Shown: piece by piece, positions 23,601-36,092 of the stretch | Layout of the letters: each line of letters starts with the position of its first letter | Numbering within the stretch: the first letter of the stretch is position 1 | NCBI RefSeq assembly: GCF_019175385.1 | Contig: NC_083343.1 | Location: forward strand, 56,380,457 to 56,444,456 | DNA length: 64,000 bases | Source of the DNA: Lycium barbarum | Taxonomy: Eukaryota > Streptophyta > Magnoliopsida > Solanales > Solanaceae | Direction of reading: 5' to 3' | Notes under the pieces: generated by a model | Database searches by the model: none | What the model was told of the DNA's origin: nothing | What the model saw: the letters and a program-made list of their open reading frames with translations, nothing else | Translations under genes and position numbers: made by a program

Positions 23601-25668
23601 AATACAGAATCCTGATTCAGTTAACAAAACCAAACAGCATCCCCAGGCGACTTCAATATCAAACAAAATCTATGGACTACACTAATAGCATGGTGATCAT
23701 ACTGATTTCATTTCAACAAATCATAGGTGACTGAAACTAATTAAAACTGAGCACAAACAAGTATCGATGAATCTCCGAGGATTATGCTTACCTGCCTTAT
23801 TACCATGGCATTATTAAACAAATATTGAACAAAACTTATAGAGGTATTCTTCGTTAATATAATCAGAAGTAAAACAGAAATCAGCCACAGATTCGACTAC
23901 TAATCATGCCTGGATCAACAACCCTTAAACGAGTTCGAATATCCTACTGACTAATCAATCAGATTTGTATAACAATACGCAATTTAAAACCAAACTAACA
24001 TGATTAACCCATACTTTTGAATCAATTAAAACCCAGTTATCGCACCTAATACATGTAATTACACAAACAGAGCCAAGCTCGATAATCAAACCATCATACC
24101 AAACCAATTAAATCCGAATTACTATCGACACGCAAACAAACTATTTGAACTGAGCCAATCAACTTTAACTAAGCAGCATATAGAATAGCAACTGAAGGAT
24201 GCGAAAACAAGTAGAAAAAGGGAATTACCTTCTCCGGGTGCAGCGAAGTGGGTGCGAAGCCTTCGATACACACTCGAACACTTCAAAATTCAATTTACAG
24301 GCGTAACAGAGGTTGATAAAAATTGAAATTCTTGCTTGGGGATTTTGGCGACAAAAACGAAGGCCTTTGTTTCTATGGAACTTTTCAGGCTAAAGACTCA
24401 AATTTTCAAGGGGTTTGTGCGGCTAAGACCTTGGTTTCTTTCGGGGTTTCCTCCGATGAAAAAGTCCCTCCTTTCAATTAACAGAAAACTCCTATTTATA
24501 TCCCCCAATTCTGTTTTCGTTTTGTATATAAAAATAAACAAAGAGGGGAGCGTTGGGGAAGTGGGGGTGTCAGACGCGTGAAGATCATGGTATGGTGGAG
24601 GCGGCAGAGGTGCGTGGTGCGTCAGAGAACATGGGGAACAGGGGTGTCGGAGAATGGCAGAAGCGTGGGGGGGTACAGGTGCGGTGGAGATGGCAAGTGA
24701 GGGCGATGGAGGAGAGAGAACGAGTGCGGTGGCGATGGGGTGTGTCAGAGGAAGTGGAAATCACGTGGGGGGTACAGGTGCGGTGGAGATGGTGGAAGGT
24801 GGGTGGAGTTAGGGCGATGGCGATGGAGGTGGGTGATGACGAGGTGGGTGGCGACGGAGAGATAGATGGAGACGGCGGAGATGGGAGGCGGAGGGAGGTG
24901 CGATGGTGGAGATGACGATGAAAATGGGGAGGGAGACGAGGGAGTTGCGGCGGTGGTATGGAGGAAAGTGATGGGGAAACCCTAAAAGGGTTTCCTTATT
25001 CAGCTGAAAAATGAATTGGACCCGGTCCATTTGTGGACCGGGTCAAATTTTAGACTGGGTATTAAAAGAACGGACTAGTAAATTAAACATGGATTATTCT
25101 AAAAATTGAGACAAGGGATACGGACTAGTCCTAAAATTACCAAGAGTCAATCGGGCTTTAATTTGGAGTCCGGTAAGTCAAAATGCGGACCGAGTGCAAG
25201 AAATAGTTTGGCTTTAAATTTGAATAAGAGACCCATTTAATTAATGAATATAACGAGGGTGACAAAATATTACTTAATACCAAAAAATGTGTGATTATTA
25301 GACTCGGGTAATAAGATCATATGGTGTTATGATAGCCGTGTAATAATATATATTATTTTTTCTTTGAAAATCCGCACTAAATAAATACTATTATTTAATT
25401 ATACAAAGATAAATGCGATGTGTGTGCGTAAGCTGGTAAAAGTACTGGAATGATAAAAATTGTGAATAATAATAATAATTATAATAGTAATAATAATAAT
25501 AAAATACGGTAAATAATAATAATTGATAGAATAATACAATAGCGGTATTGATAAGAGGCTAATAATTATAGTAAACATAATATATATATTTTTTATTTTT
25601 CCCGAAAATATTAGAAGCTTAAAAATAGGTATTTTGGCAGAGAGACGGGACAAAATTGGGTGTCAACA
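20682..25668 (-). repeat. Solo LTR C2 (4,987 bp) inside element A
   Basis: Minus strand start TGTTGACACCCAATTTTG at 25668, end GGGGTGTGACA at 20682, flanked by a perfect 5-bp duplication CGGTT (20677-20681, 25669-25673). No internal region, so it is a solo LTR left by recombination. Its terminal parts match LTR C (32079-34565), but it is twice as long; about 2.4 kb between roughly 22000 and 24400 has no counterpart in C. A GC-rich run with a repeated GTACAGGTGCGGTGGAGATGG (24678-24794) lies in its 5' half. Open frames at 24336-24915 are low-complexity and not convincing. Confidence 0.9.
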
Positions 25669-25983
25669 CGGTTTAGTAAAACCTTTCGTCTATCATAACA
25701 TTAATCGCCGGGGCTCGGCTCTTGATCCACATAATCACCAGACGAAAATCATACACATACATATACATTTACTAATATCTTATTTGCGAACGTCTCCGAC
25801 CGTTATTCAAATTTGGTCAATCTCCCGAGCGGTATTGCGCTTCTTCTTTTCGCCCATTTAGTCCGCCTCGGTCTGCGCGACTCCTGTAAGGGCATTAGCT
25901 ATTCCACACATTCTCTTTTCCTTTAGGTTACCCCAAATTTCCATTTATATATCATACTTACATTTATGAAAAAATTGGTATCC

Positions 25984-26083
25984 TTCCCAGGGGGTCACCC
26001 ATCCCAAAATTGCTCTAGCCTCAGCACGCTTAACCTCGAAACTTTCACGCATTTTGACGCGTTAGGGCTGGTATAATTTCGTC
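25984..26083 (-). other. 5S rRNA-like block with conserved pol III control boxes
   Basis: Read on the minus strand, 100 bases align without a gap to plant 5S rRNA positions 1-100 (about 69 of 100 matches against the sequence as I remember it). The matches cluster where the pol III internal promoter lies: GGTTAAGCGTGCT (box A) and GGATGGGTGACCCCCTGGGAA (box C). Also TACCAGCCCTAA near the 5' end. The last ~20 bases of 5S are absent and no T-run terminator follows closely, so it is not a functional 5S gene. 5S-derived sequence is known from Cassandra TRIM elements; here it sits in a gag-only gypsy element. Confidence 0.75.
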
Positions 26084-26313
26084 GACAGCCCCGCATGACC
26101 TTTGTCACATAATTTAGGGCAGATCGGGGTCTTAGAAAATTTTTCGAAAATTTTTCGTAGCGGGTCCCACACCTGGCTAACCATGCAATTATCATATCGC
26201 CTTTTTGAATCCTCAGTGTCTATCACGTTGACAATTACCTTACTCTTACTAATACCCAGAAGAAGAAAGTCACATAATATGATAAAGTATAGACCCATTC
26301 ATACACATATTCC

Positions 26314-27762
26314 TCAAGAAAAGATCACTAACATACCTGGGTGTGCGCTTGAAGACGCTCCTGGGTCCTGCCGGCCGGTCAAAGCAAATACGCGGTTCGA
26401 AGGACCACTGTAACCAGAAGCTGGACCTCGACCTCGGCCACGACTCGCTGGTGCTGGCGCTGGTGCTGGTGCTCCTCGCCCTGTGGGGCGTATGGCTGCC
26501 GAAGGAGAAGACGAGCCAGCAACTGACCCGGTAAGCTGGGCTGAACCACCCCTATACGGACACTCTCTCATCGTATGGCCTTGTTGGCCACAATAAAAGC
26601 AGGCACCAGTGGCACGCTAACACTCACCAGGGTGACGCCTCCTGCAATAAGGACACCGAGGTATGGATGGCCCCATCTGACTGAAACTCCTATTTACTTG
26701 CGAATTCGAAGCCATGGAGTTCTGTCCCGAGAACTGTGGGGGCGTACTGTGTGCTGGCTGGGACGAATACCTGTTACCCTGCCGCTGAGAAAACTCACTC
26801 TGAAATCCCCCTGAATACCCGGCCGATCTGGCTCTCTTAGGCCGGCCCCTGTCGTGACCCCTATCAGTCCGACGTTCCCTACGTCGGTCCTCCATGCCCT
26901 GGGCGTGCGCCTGCACCCGGGCAATATGCATCCCTGGCTGAGAAGCCACCGCCAGGCAGCTATCGATCAAATAGTCATCCAGCCCCATCACATATCGGTG
27001 CACCCTGTCGGCCATCTCAGCTACTATAGTGGGGGCATACCTAGCCAGTGAATAAAACTCTAGGCTATACTCTCGAACACTTCTACCGTTTTGTTTCAGA
27101 TGCAAGAATCGATCAACCCTGGCTCTCCGTAGCTCTGGAGGTAGAAAATGATCCAGAAAGGCCTGAGTGAACTCGGCCCATACCGCTGGGGCAGCACCGT
27201 CACCCCTGGATAGCTGCCAGGACTCGTACCAGTTCGCCGCTACCTCATATAACCGATACGAAGCCAACTCGACGGACTCAGTCGGCGAGGCCTTAATCAA
27301 CCGTATCGTGCTCTCCATCTTTCTGATAAACTCCTGGGGGTCCTCCTCGGGTTTTGTCCCGAAGAATTCTGGAGGATTACATGTCAAGAACTCACGAGCC
27401 CTGGAGCTTTCATACCTGTCCGAACGACCACCCCCAAATCCATGCCTACGAACCTGCTCCGTCATCAGCGTGGTCAATAACTGAACCGCATCTCGCATAG
27501 CCCTGTCCTCTGCCCCTGGCTGTGGAGCTGGAGGCTCGGGCACTGGAACCCTGGGAGCTCGCGGTGGAGCCGTCCCCTGATCAGCAGCTTCTGCCGCTCC
27601 GATCTCCTCCGGTAAGGGGGGTGTAACAGATCCGGCTGACGGGGGTTCATCCTTAAGCGCTAGCCGCGCACTGGCCCTAGTAACTCTCTGGGCCCGGCTG
27701 GTTTCTCCTATCTCAACCCCCGCTTTTCCCTTCTGGGCGGCTGTTGCTTTCCTCGGAGGCAT
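26314..27762 (-). pseudogene. Element A gag and start of protease
   Basis: ATG at 27762 (PPRKATAAQKGK), Ala/Pro-rich N-terminus, then the retrotransposon gag (capsid-like) domain: CNPPEFFGTKPEEDPQEF, LASYRLYEVAANWYESW, FLPPELRRARVDRFLHLKQ, MADRVHRYVMGLDDYL. Two Cys motifs follow: CPYCRRRHPGEC, then after an in-frame TAG (near 26617) the zinc knuckle CFYCGQQGHTMREC. The frame ends shortly after RVFALTGRQDPG, where protease would begin. Gag packages the RNA; here it is complete apart from one amber codon, which fits a gag-only element. No pol follows. Confidence 0.88.
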
Positions 27763-27949
27763 CGCTGAAAACATAACAGATCGTTAGGAGAAGATCATCC
27801 TACTAATACAGCTCTATCGCACGATCTAAGATCCAAAGAAGGGTAACATCCTAAATGCCCTGTAGCCTCCTGTTTATAGATGTGGTGCACAACACACCGA
27901 TAAACAAGACTCTACTAGACACGGCCTGTAGACATTCCGAGGACTAACC

Positions 27950-27961
27950 GCTCTGATACCA
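27950..27961 (-). promoter_or_regulatory. Primer-binding site of element A (initiator tRNA-Met)
   Basis: Minus strand TGGTATCAGAGC, complementary to the 3' end of the initiator methionine tRNA, four bases inside the 5' LTR. It primes minus-strand DNA synthesis in this family. Confidence 0.93.
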
Positions 27962-27965
27962 CTTC

Positions 27966-30900
27966 TGTCACGACCCATCCCCGTGGGCCGCGACTGGTAT
28001 CCTAACTGGATACCCAAACGTACCTACCTGACAGAATCGGCATACCAGACAGATAATTCACACTAGCTGTATACAGACTTAAGCCAATACAAATGCAGCG
28101 CGCGCTATAATATACACATATCCGAACATACTGAAATTACATATAAGCCGATGAGGCTAACATAACGGACAGAGTCGCAAAATCGTACACGCCTACCTGA
28201 ACAGATGTAACCCGTAACCCACATACATATCTACAGGCCTCTAACAGACATACAGAATCAGATGACGGGACAGGGCCCCGCCGTACCCAGAATTATCATA
28301 CATACAGAATATACAGATGTCAGAAGATATATACCAAAAATATTCGCTCCGGATCAAAGGAGCTCTTCAAAATAGCAGAATCTGAGCTCTAGACTGGCGG
28401 CGTATTACCGGGTGCGTCTGTACCTGCGGGCATGTAACGCAGCCCCCGAAGAACCGGGGGTCAGTACGAAAAATGTACCGAGTATGTAAAGCAGAAACAT
28501 AACAAACATAATCATAGCATGGACCGGAAGCACAGAAATATAACGGACAGAACCATAAATCAAACGGACGGACAGAATTATGGTCCAGACGGACGGACAT
28601 AATCACAATCCATACGGACAAACGGAATCGTAATCTATACGGACAGACAGAATAATAATCCATACGGGCAGACAGAATCAGAATCCATACGGACAGACAG
28701 AATCAGAATCCAATCAGACAAACAGAATCAGAATCCATACGGACAGACAGAATCAGAGTCCAATCAGACAGACAGAATCATAATAGGGCACAGGAACGTG
28801 GTCGCCACTCCTGCCTTTGGCGCCACAACATATCATATTTCAGAAGATTTCATATCTTCGAACATCTCCGTCACATACCACATCATATCATAACCACGGT
28901 AACCCCGGGGACAGATCACACGCCGGGAAACCGGACACATCGTACTTCGTAACATATACACGGTAACCGGGGACGGACATATACCACAGTACCCCGGAAC
29001 CGGACACATCATACTTCGGAATTCATACATGGGACCCGGCCCCTGACAAGGGACTCGGCGGCCCATCCGCACGATATAAACCGGCCCGGGATCCGGTGAA
29101 AGGAATCATAGCACATGCACGAACTGATTAATGAGAAACCACATACATACAGATCATTATACATACCCAATCAAATTGGGGTAGGCCATGTGGCGAGTCA
29201 AATCAGAGTATTCGTATAGTGTTCCTAATACACGTCTATATCCTACTTGGGAAGGCACGACAGATTATCACCGAAATCAGATTTCCAGATATCAGAACCG
29301 TTTCGTAGGATTTATATAAAAATAGTCATATCATGATCAGAATAATAGTCCAGATGTTACTTTTGAAAAACGGACAGGAATAAGGCAATTTAGGTCATAC
29401 AAGAGGTATCGGGGCTCCGTGGGCCCACCTCGGACCAACCCGAGGCGACATATGTAAATTACTGATAATAGACCTTATGAGGTCATCCATAATCATTTGG
29501 AAGTATTCCGACTCCGTTTAGGAAAGTTTCGTACAAAAGTTCACTTTAAAGGCATTTTAAGGAAATGGTTTCAATCGTACTGAAGGAATTGGAGCGGATT
29601 TCCATCTCGAATTCCGAGGAACGGAGTCGTATTCAAGGCTCGCGGTCGAGCCTATTACATTCAGAACATGCCTAAGAATAAAGGGGAAGGCTTTACATAC
29701 CTCAATTGCGCCTTATACTCGCTTAGCTTCACTTCCAATTTCGTTCAGAATCTACAAATGGTCAAGTTTACCAATTGTCAATTCAAGCCTTTAAGATTCC
29801 ATACGTAATCACATAATTGCCTACCGAAATTTCGGCAGCATTTCCCCTTTATATATGACATCCCCGAGACTTAGCTCGGCTTAATATATCAACACAGCAA
29901 CCCAACAACAACATCAATAACAACAACAAGCATTACAAAACACATAATATGGCATAACTAGCCATCTTTCCGGCATAACGTAACATCTTTCATTCCGACC
30001 TTACATTTCCAAACCAATCTTACCATTTTCATATTTATCACTCATCAAGATCATTACAACATAATTCGGAGACATATCATATCGTTTTCACCAAATATAC
30101 ATAAGGTATACACGATATACAAGTTTCCTACCAAGGGCATAATTCGCCCACAACTTCCAATCTTTTAGCAAACATGTTCATGACATATTTCTATCTTCCA
30201 ACTTCATCAATGAAAATCATAATTTACATCTTCCTACTTTCATTTCCACATTTACATAAACCACAATAAATTTGCATACTTTCCTTGCACAACTTAACAA
30301 CTATTTTTCCATGACAACAAGAACCATTTTTCTTCCATTCACTTCACAATAACACAATTAACATGCTAAAGAAATTTAATTCATCTTCCACTACCAACAC
30401 AATACCACACGGCCACATTCCATATTTCCAACTTCCGTCAAATTCATTCAACTTTCATTTCCAATATAAATTCCATCACAACCACAACTAGGATACGATA
30501 CAAAATTCAACACATCTCCACTACACAATTATGCACCCACACGGCCATACACACACATTCACTACACACAAAATTTTCATGCTTTTGATTCATTCCCACA
30601 CACTACAACATATATACATATATTCCATGGTATAAAAATGGAAAAATTCTTACCTTTCCTTCAAGTTCTTCACTTGCCACTAGAGTTGTCCTCTTGCCAA
30701 GATAATTGTACCAAGTTGTAGAGAATCTTGCACTTAGTAGTATTACACAACAGTTCCAATTTTTTTTTGTTCAAGATTGAAGGGCTAGAATTTTTTTCTT
30801 TTCTTTCTTTTCTTTCTTTCTCTCTTACCCGAATTGATCTTCTCCTTTTTCTCTCAATTTCTTTTGTTTTCTTGAACCTTCCATAAGATAAGATAACTTA

Positions 30901-31223
30901 TATATATTGTGGTCCCTTAATTATCACATGGAAAATAATTTTTCCCCATGGATTTGGGCCATTGTGCATGGCCGGTTGGGCTTCTTCCAATTGGGCCTCA
31001 TTCTCTTATTATTTTTAAGCCCAATTGTTGGCTAACTAATTGTAATTCATGGAACAAATTTCCAAAATTCTAATTTTGCCCTTGGTCTCCTTTCGTAATT
31101 CCACACCAACGTATTCATAACCGACACATTCATACCTAATAAAGTCCAAATATGGCCCTATTCATTACAAGTCAAGTTATCTCAATTTTTTTTTTCGAAT
31201 ATGCAAAAATGCCGGATGTAACA
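27966..31223 (-). repeat. 5' LTR of element A
   Basis: 3,258 bp, about 99% like the 3' LTR by eye. Carries the same GGACAGACAGAATC array, TATA-like site (about 30898-30907) and four-stem-loop block (28264-28481). Confidence 0.93.
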
Positions 31224-31228
31224 ACTTG

Positions 31229-31668
31229 TTCTTAATCGTCACTTTATTTAATTGCCGATAATCGATGCACATTCTCAAGGATCCATCTTTCTTTCGGACA
31301 AACAGTACGGGCGCTCCCCACGGGGACAAACTAGGCCTAATGAAGCCTTTTTCAAGCAAGTCTTTCAATTGCTCTGTCAACTCTTTTAACTCTGCGGGTG
31401 CCATTCTATAGGGAGGAATAGATATGGGTTTAGTGTCTAGCAACACATCAATCGTAAAATCGATCTCTCGGGAGGGAGGAAGGCCTGGAAGCTCTTCCAG
31501 GAACACATCCGGAAATTCGTTCACCGCTGGAACTGACTGTAGAGTCGGCGACTCAGCTTCTATATCTTGAACTCGCACTAGGTGATAAATGCACCCTTTC
31601 GTGATCATCTTCCTTTCCTTTAGATAGGAAATAAACCTACCTTTTGGTGATGCCGTATTTCCTTTCTA
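31229..31668 (-). pseudogene. Element B RT N-terminal part
   Basis: Frame resumes on the far side of element [97 protein letters not shown], ending at the A insertion. A TAG near 31664 separates it from the protease in the same frame. Joined logically to 16016-16361, it makes a normal gypsy RT with several lesions. Confidence 0.9.
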
Positions 31669-32078
31669 TTCTAAGACTGGTTCTCCCGGAAATTGGAAAC
31701 GAACCATCTTCATTCTACAATCAACATTGGCATAACAAGAAGCCAACCAATCCATGCCCATAATAACATCAAAATCTACCATCTTTAGTTCATGCAAGTC
31801 AGCTATAGTACGGCGGTCACATATCACGACTACACAATCTCTATACACTCGGCTAGCTATCACCGATTCTCCAACGGGCGTGGACACCTCAAAAGGTTTG
31901 ATCGACTCCGGCTTGACTATAAATCGACCCGCAATGTATGGAGTAACATAAGACAATGTAGAGCCCGGATCAATCAAAGCATATACATCATGAGAGAATA
32001 CCGATAATATACCTGTGACCACGTCAGGAGAAGACTCAAGATCTTGGCGTCCAGCCAAAGCATAAATACGGTGTTGAG
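31669..32078 (-). pseudogene. Element B aspartic protease
   Basis: RIYALAGRQDLESSPDVV leads into FSHDVYALIDPGSTLSYV, the retropepsin-like active-site loop (Asp in the IDPGS form often seen in plant gypsy elements), then MVDFDVIMGMDWLASCYANV. It follows the gag C-terminus, from which it is separated by solo LTR C, and leads into RT through a TAG at its end. Confidence 0.87.
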
Positions 32079-34565
32079 TGTTGACACCCAATTTTGTCCC
32101 TCCTTTATTCCAATTTATTTCCTCGGGCTTCTAAAATTATTAACGAACTAAATACTTTATTTTCACTACTATTTTATTTTTTCTACTGCTATCAATATCG
32201 TTACTTTTATTTTCACTATTCTACTATCAACATTACTATTATTACATTTTTCACAAATTTTAAATGGTTCGTCGTCGTTTCATTTTTGTTTTAGAATTTG
32301 TACTCGCTAAATTAATTTTACTTTATTAAATCCTCTACTTTCTACATACTAGTTATTATTTGTCTTCATATAGTATATATGGTACTAGTTATCAAATTAG
32401 AAGCCCAAAATGATTAAATAGAGGAAGAAAGATCCATATCTTTGAGCCAAAATAATTAGCCCACACGTTAATTCACCAGCCCATTACCTATTGAAACAAA
32501 TCAGCCCACCAACATTACCAACACCTTACCCGCCTACCCGGCCCACGACCCGATCCAGCCCAATCGTCATCTTCTAAATAAAAAACAAACCTAGCCGTTC
32601 TGTGCTCTCTCTCTCTCTCTCGTCTCTCTCCTCTCCCTTTCACTTCATCATCTTCTCCTTTCCATTTTCATACGGCTGCTACGCCTCCTTTCCACATGGA
32701 AGAACCTAACAGACCCATTCTCGCGCAATACGCCCTGCCCTCTCTCCTCCTCTCCATTTCAATTAACCCTTCCCCTTCCTGTAGTCAAGGTCAGAAAAAA
32801 TGCATGCTCATTTCAGGAAAAAGCTCGTTTTTTCCATCAGAAGGGATAGCAACACATCGCTTTTTCCTTGTTTTTCGACCTTTTTCCATTTTTCAATTCT
32901 GCTTCGGGCACAGATCTGACCATGTCCATCCAAAATCCAACGTTCAGGTTGAAACGATTCCCTTTGACTCGTTTGAAATTCGAAAATTTTCACAATCCCG
33001 CCCAATTTCTAACAGAAAAACCTTATCTTGGCACTATAAATACAAACGTGCAAGACCAGCTTAGGGGAGAGGATTTTTGTGAAGAGATGGGTATTTTTCT
33101 GGAGTCTTGAATTTCTTTCGTTTTCAAAATCTGGTCTTAAACATTTTCAAATCAGAAAATACTTTCTATTATGAGATTTGTATTGAAAAGTTAAGTTTGC
33201 ACAATTCGATCAACTTTCGTCGCTGTTTGGTAAAGGACTTTAACTACCAAAAGGCATTTTTATTTTCGGTCGAGTTTCGGGTCTATTCATAACGAGAGAG
33301 TAGATTCGACGCCATCGACGCCCCGTTCACTGCACCTAAGAAAGCATGACATCCCGCATACGAGTCCGAGGGACTCGTCATTTCCCGCATTCGGTGTTGG
33401 GCTAAAAGCCCAACACAATTTCTCATCTTCCCTCAGTCCTGTCCGCAGCAAGAAAAATAGAAAACAAATTCTGGGCTAAAGCCCAATAACAAGGCAGATC
33501 GTAGCAGCAAAAAGAATGGGCTGAGCCATTCCCAACAACAGCTCAAAATGGGCTGAGCCCACCTCATTATATTGTTACATCTCTATTTTACTTTATTGCA
33601 TTTAACTTTGTATTTTTTTCGACTAACATTTCATCTTACTCTTGTTTTCTACTTAGCTTAGATGAATCATAGGAGAATTAGCATAGATAGTGTTAGAAAT
33701 AACGGGTAGTTGATTTAAAAGGAAACTAATAATTAATGCCACAAGTTTCATTCCCTTCTATTTATGTTCAAACTATTTATAGTATTTACAATATTTATTT
33801 TCATTAGAATAATCGTTTTTTTTTATAGTATGACTACATATTTTGAGTTAAAAGAATCAAGATTCACTTTTGATATCTTAAAAATTTGAAACTTCATAAA
33901 TTTTACACTAACGTTAGTTTATTTCGAGAAACAAAAGACAAACTAATTATGTGGATAACTTCTTCACTTTAGCTCTTTTCCGATATTTGAAACATATATT
34001 TGTTAAAACAACCTTTACATAATCTATATTAAACTAATAGTCTTTTCTATAAAAACTTTAAACTTTATCGGTATTAATCTTATAATAACGCTTTTAAATT
34101 TTTTAGTCAGTATAAGCTACTACACGTAAACGTGACACATTCTGCTTCTTTCAGTTTATTTATGACTAAGCTTTTATGCACATCAGTATTTTCTACGAGT
34201 TTTATTTAAAATAACATGTTTATATTATAACCTTAGCGATACTTATAAAATATTTTCTTAAATATTATAAAATATTACATCTACATTTTTAGCCTAATTA
34301 AATTTGAGTCCGGTCGGATTAACCATTATTAATGGAATTTAGAGGATGCCTAATACCTTCCCTCTAGGTTAGTTGAACCCGTACCTAGGATCTTTTTGGT
34401 TTCGTAGACTTTAAAATAGAGTTGACTTTAGATAAATAACTTTAATAGACTTTAGGTGCCCTAATTCACCGTAAATAATTAGGTGGCGACTCCCAACTTT
34501 AAATAACCCCGGAATTACCTGAATGTTATAAACTATTTTGACTCCGGTTAAAATAGGATATAACA
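32079..34565 (+). repeat. Solo LTR C (2,487 bp) at the gag-protease junction of B
   Basis: Plus-strand start TGTTGACACCCAATTTTG, end AAAATAGGATATAACA, flanked by TTGAG (32074-32078) / CTGAG (34566-34570), one mismatch. The B gag-protease frame closes over it. Same family as C2, opposite orientation. Carries a CT-rich run (32605-32640), a TATA box, and two strong hairpins (33360-33378, 33394-33416). Open frames at 32696-33110 show no recognised domain. Confidence 0.9.
33034..33043 (+). promoter_or_regulatory. Predicted TATA box of LTR C
   Basis: CTATAAATAC about 955 bp into the LTR, 20-35 bases before CAAGACCAGCTTAGGGGAG, with a CT-rich stretch upstream. Marks the likely U3/R border. Prediction only. 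Confidence 0.5.
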
Positions 34566-34570
34566 CTGAG

Positions 34571-35883
34571 AACCGCTAGTACTGGGAGCTCTGCCTCTAC
34601 CTCTACCATGGCCGACTGGCGCATGTGAACCTGGCCCCGTAGGGCGTACATATGCCGAAGATCCGGCTACCGACCCTGATGGCTGGGTCCTACCTCTACC
34701 ATGCACTGAGGGGCAATCACGCATAATATGGCCCGGTCGACCACATGAATAGCAAACATCTGAACCCAATCGGCACTGACCCCAATGCGACTTCCCACAC
34801 TGGGAACATCGTGGCACAGGCGGCCTTGACTGGCCTGAATCACCTCTGAACTGGGACTCGAAATAACTCTGACTCGGCCCTGAACGAACAGATCTATCAA
34901 GGCCTTGGCCTGAAAACCGCGGAGGTGGACTGGTCATGGAATAGCCCGAATGGCTGGGAAACTGCTGCCTGTGTCCGCCTCTGGACTCGCCCCTCGAACC
35001 CGAAGGTCTAGCCCTCTTGTTATGCCCCCTATCTTGCTCCCGTTCATTTCTCCGCTGTTGTAAGTGTTCCTCTAATTCCTGAGCATGTGCCTGAATGCGT
35101 GCAATATCCATGCCATCCTGAAGGGACGCAGTCAAGCATTTATCCATCAAGTGTGGCCCTAGGCCCTTTACGAATCGGTGCACCCGATCGCCCATATCCG
35201 CTACCATGGCCGAAGCATACCTAGCCAAGGAGTTAAAGCGGAGACTATACTCTGTAGCACTCATGTTACCTTGCCTCAAATTCAAGAATTTATCGGCCCT
35301 AGCTTGCCGAACTTCTGGAGGCATGTAATGACGGAGAAAAGCATCGACAAACTCTTGCCATACTGGCGGAGGTGCATTGGCTCCCCGTGAAGCCATCCAA
35401 ACCGTATACCACTGGATTGAGACGCCCCTCAATCTATACGACGCTAGCTCCACCGACTCGGTGTCTGAAGCATGTATCAATCGGAGCGTCCTCAACATAC
35501 CGTCAATGAAGTCCTGAGGATCCTCCTCCGGTTTCTACCCAAAGAATTCCGGGGGTTTCAAAGCAATGAAGTCATGGGCCCTTGAACTAACAGCCCTGTC
35601 ACCTTGCCCTGCGCTTGGCCTCTGAGTCTGGGCCGCAACCAACTGAGTCAACAAATTAATGGCCTCTCTCACATCTTGGCCCGAAGCATTCGGTGGAGGA
35701 GCTGGAGCTGGGGCTGAGGCTCCCACGTGCTCCTCGGTAATAGGCACTGTCTGGGAGGACTGAGATTGAGCCGCACTCTGGGACTCATCTTCCTCTACTA
35801 CCGGTGGCGGTGCTCTTTCAGCCCGCTTTTCTGCCACCGTCTTGCCCTTTTGGGTTGCTGTAGCCTTTTTCTTTTTAGGCATC
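34571..35883 (-). pseudogene. Element B gag
   Basis: Start MPKKKKATATQKGK at 35883, Pro/Ala-rich linker, then DVREAINLLTQLVAAQTQ and ALKPPEFFG. An in-frame TAG (near 35537) is followed by the capsid-like domain (VELASYRLRGVSIQWYTVW, HYMPPEVRQARADKFLNLRQ, SLARYASAMVADMGDRVHRF), a basic RG-rich region, and two Cys motifs: CSQCGKSHWGQC and the zinc knuckle CYSCGRPGHIMRDC (near 34735). The frame runs into solo LTR C after PSTSGSQ. Structural protein of the particle; one stop makes it defective. Confidence 0.9.
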
Positions 35884-36076
35884 TCTAAAATACACAACAC
35901 ACGATTTAGGAACAAGAATTTCTTACATCATAGCTCTATCGCACGATTCTTATGAAGAAAGAAGGTCATTTATTCCTAAAATGTCCGCAGCTTCTTGTTT
36001 ATAAGTGTGGCGCGCAACACACCCATAACCAAGACTCTACTAGACACGGCTCGTAGACACATCCTAGGACTGAACT

Positions 36077-36088
36077 GCTCTGATACCA
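36077..36088 (-). promoter_or_regulatory. Primer-binding site of element B (initiator tRNA-Met)
   Basis: Minus strand TGGTATCAGAGC four bases from the 5' LTR edge (36093). Same primer as element A. Confidence 0.93.
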
Positions 36089-36092
36089 CTTT

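Larger units (their letters stand above)
16362..31223 (-). mobile_element. Element A: gag-only LTR retrotransposon inserted in the RT of B
   Basis: LTRs 16362-19618 and 27966-31223 (about 34 differences by eye in 3.26 kb), TG..CA ends, target duplication AATTG (16357-16361) / ACTTG (31224-31228) with one mismatch. The B reading frame joins across it (VTIKNK then YPLPSIDD). It has a primer-binding site, gag and polypurine tract, but after the first residues of protease there is no RT, RNase H or integrase. The remaining internal DNA is non-coding, with a 5S-like block, a minisatellite and the nested solo LTR C2. Movement would need enzymes in trans. Confidence 0.92.

Noticed and set aside
24336..24915. 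Open frames of 81 and 120 codons as coding genes
   Set aside because: The second is Gly/Arg/Trp-rich low-complexity from a GGTGG-type repeat; both are inside solo LTR C2 with no domain.
25984..26083. Functional 5S rRNA gene
   Set aside because: Only about two thirds of positions match, the 3' end is missing, no T-run follows, and it sits inside a retroelement.
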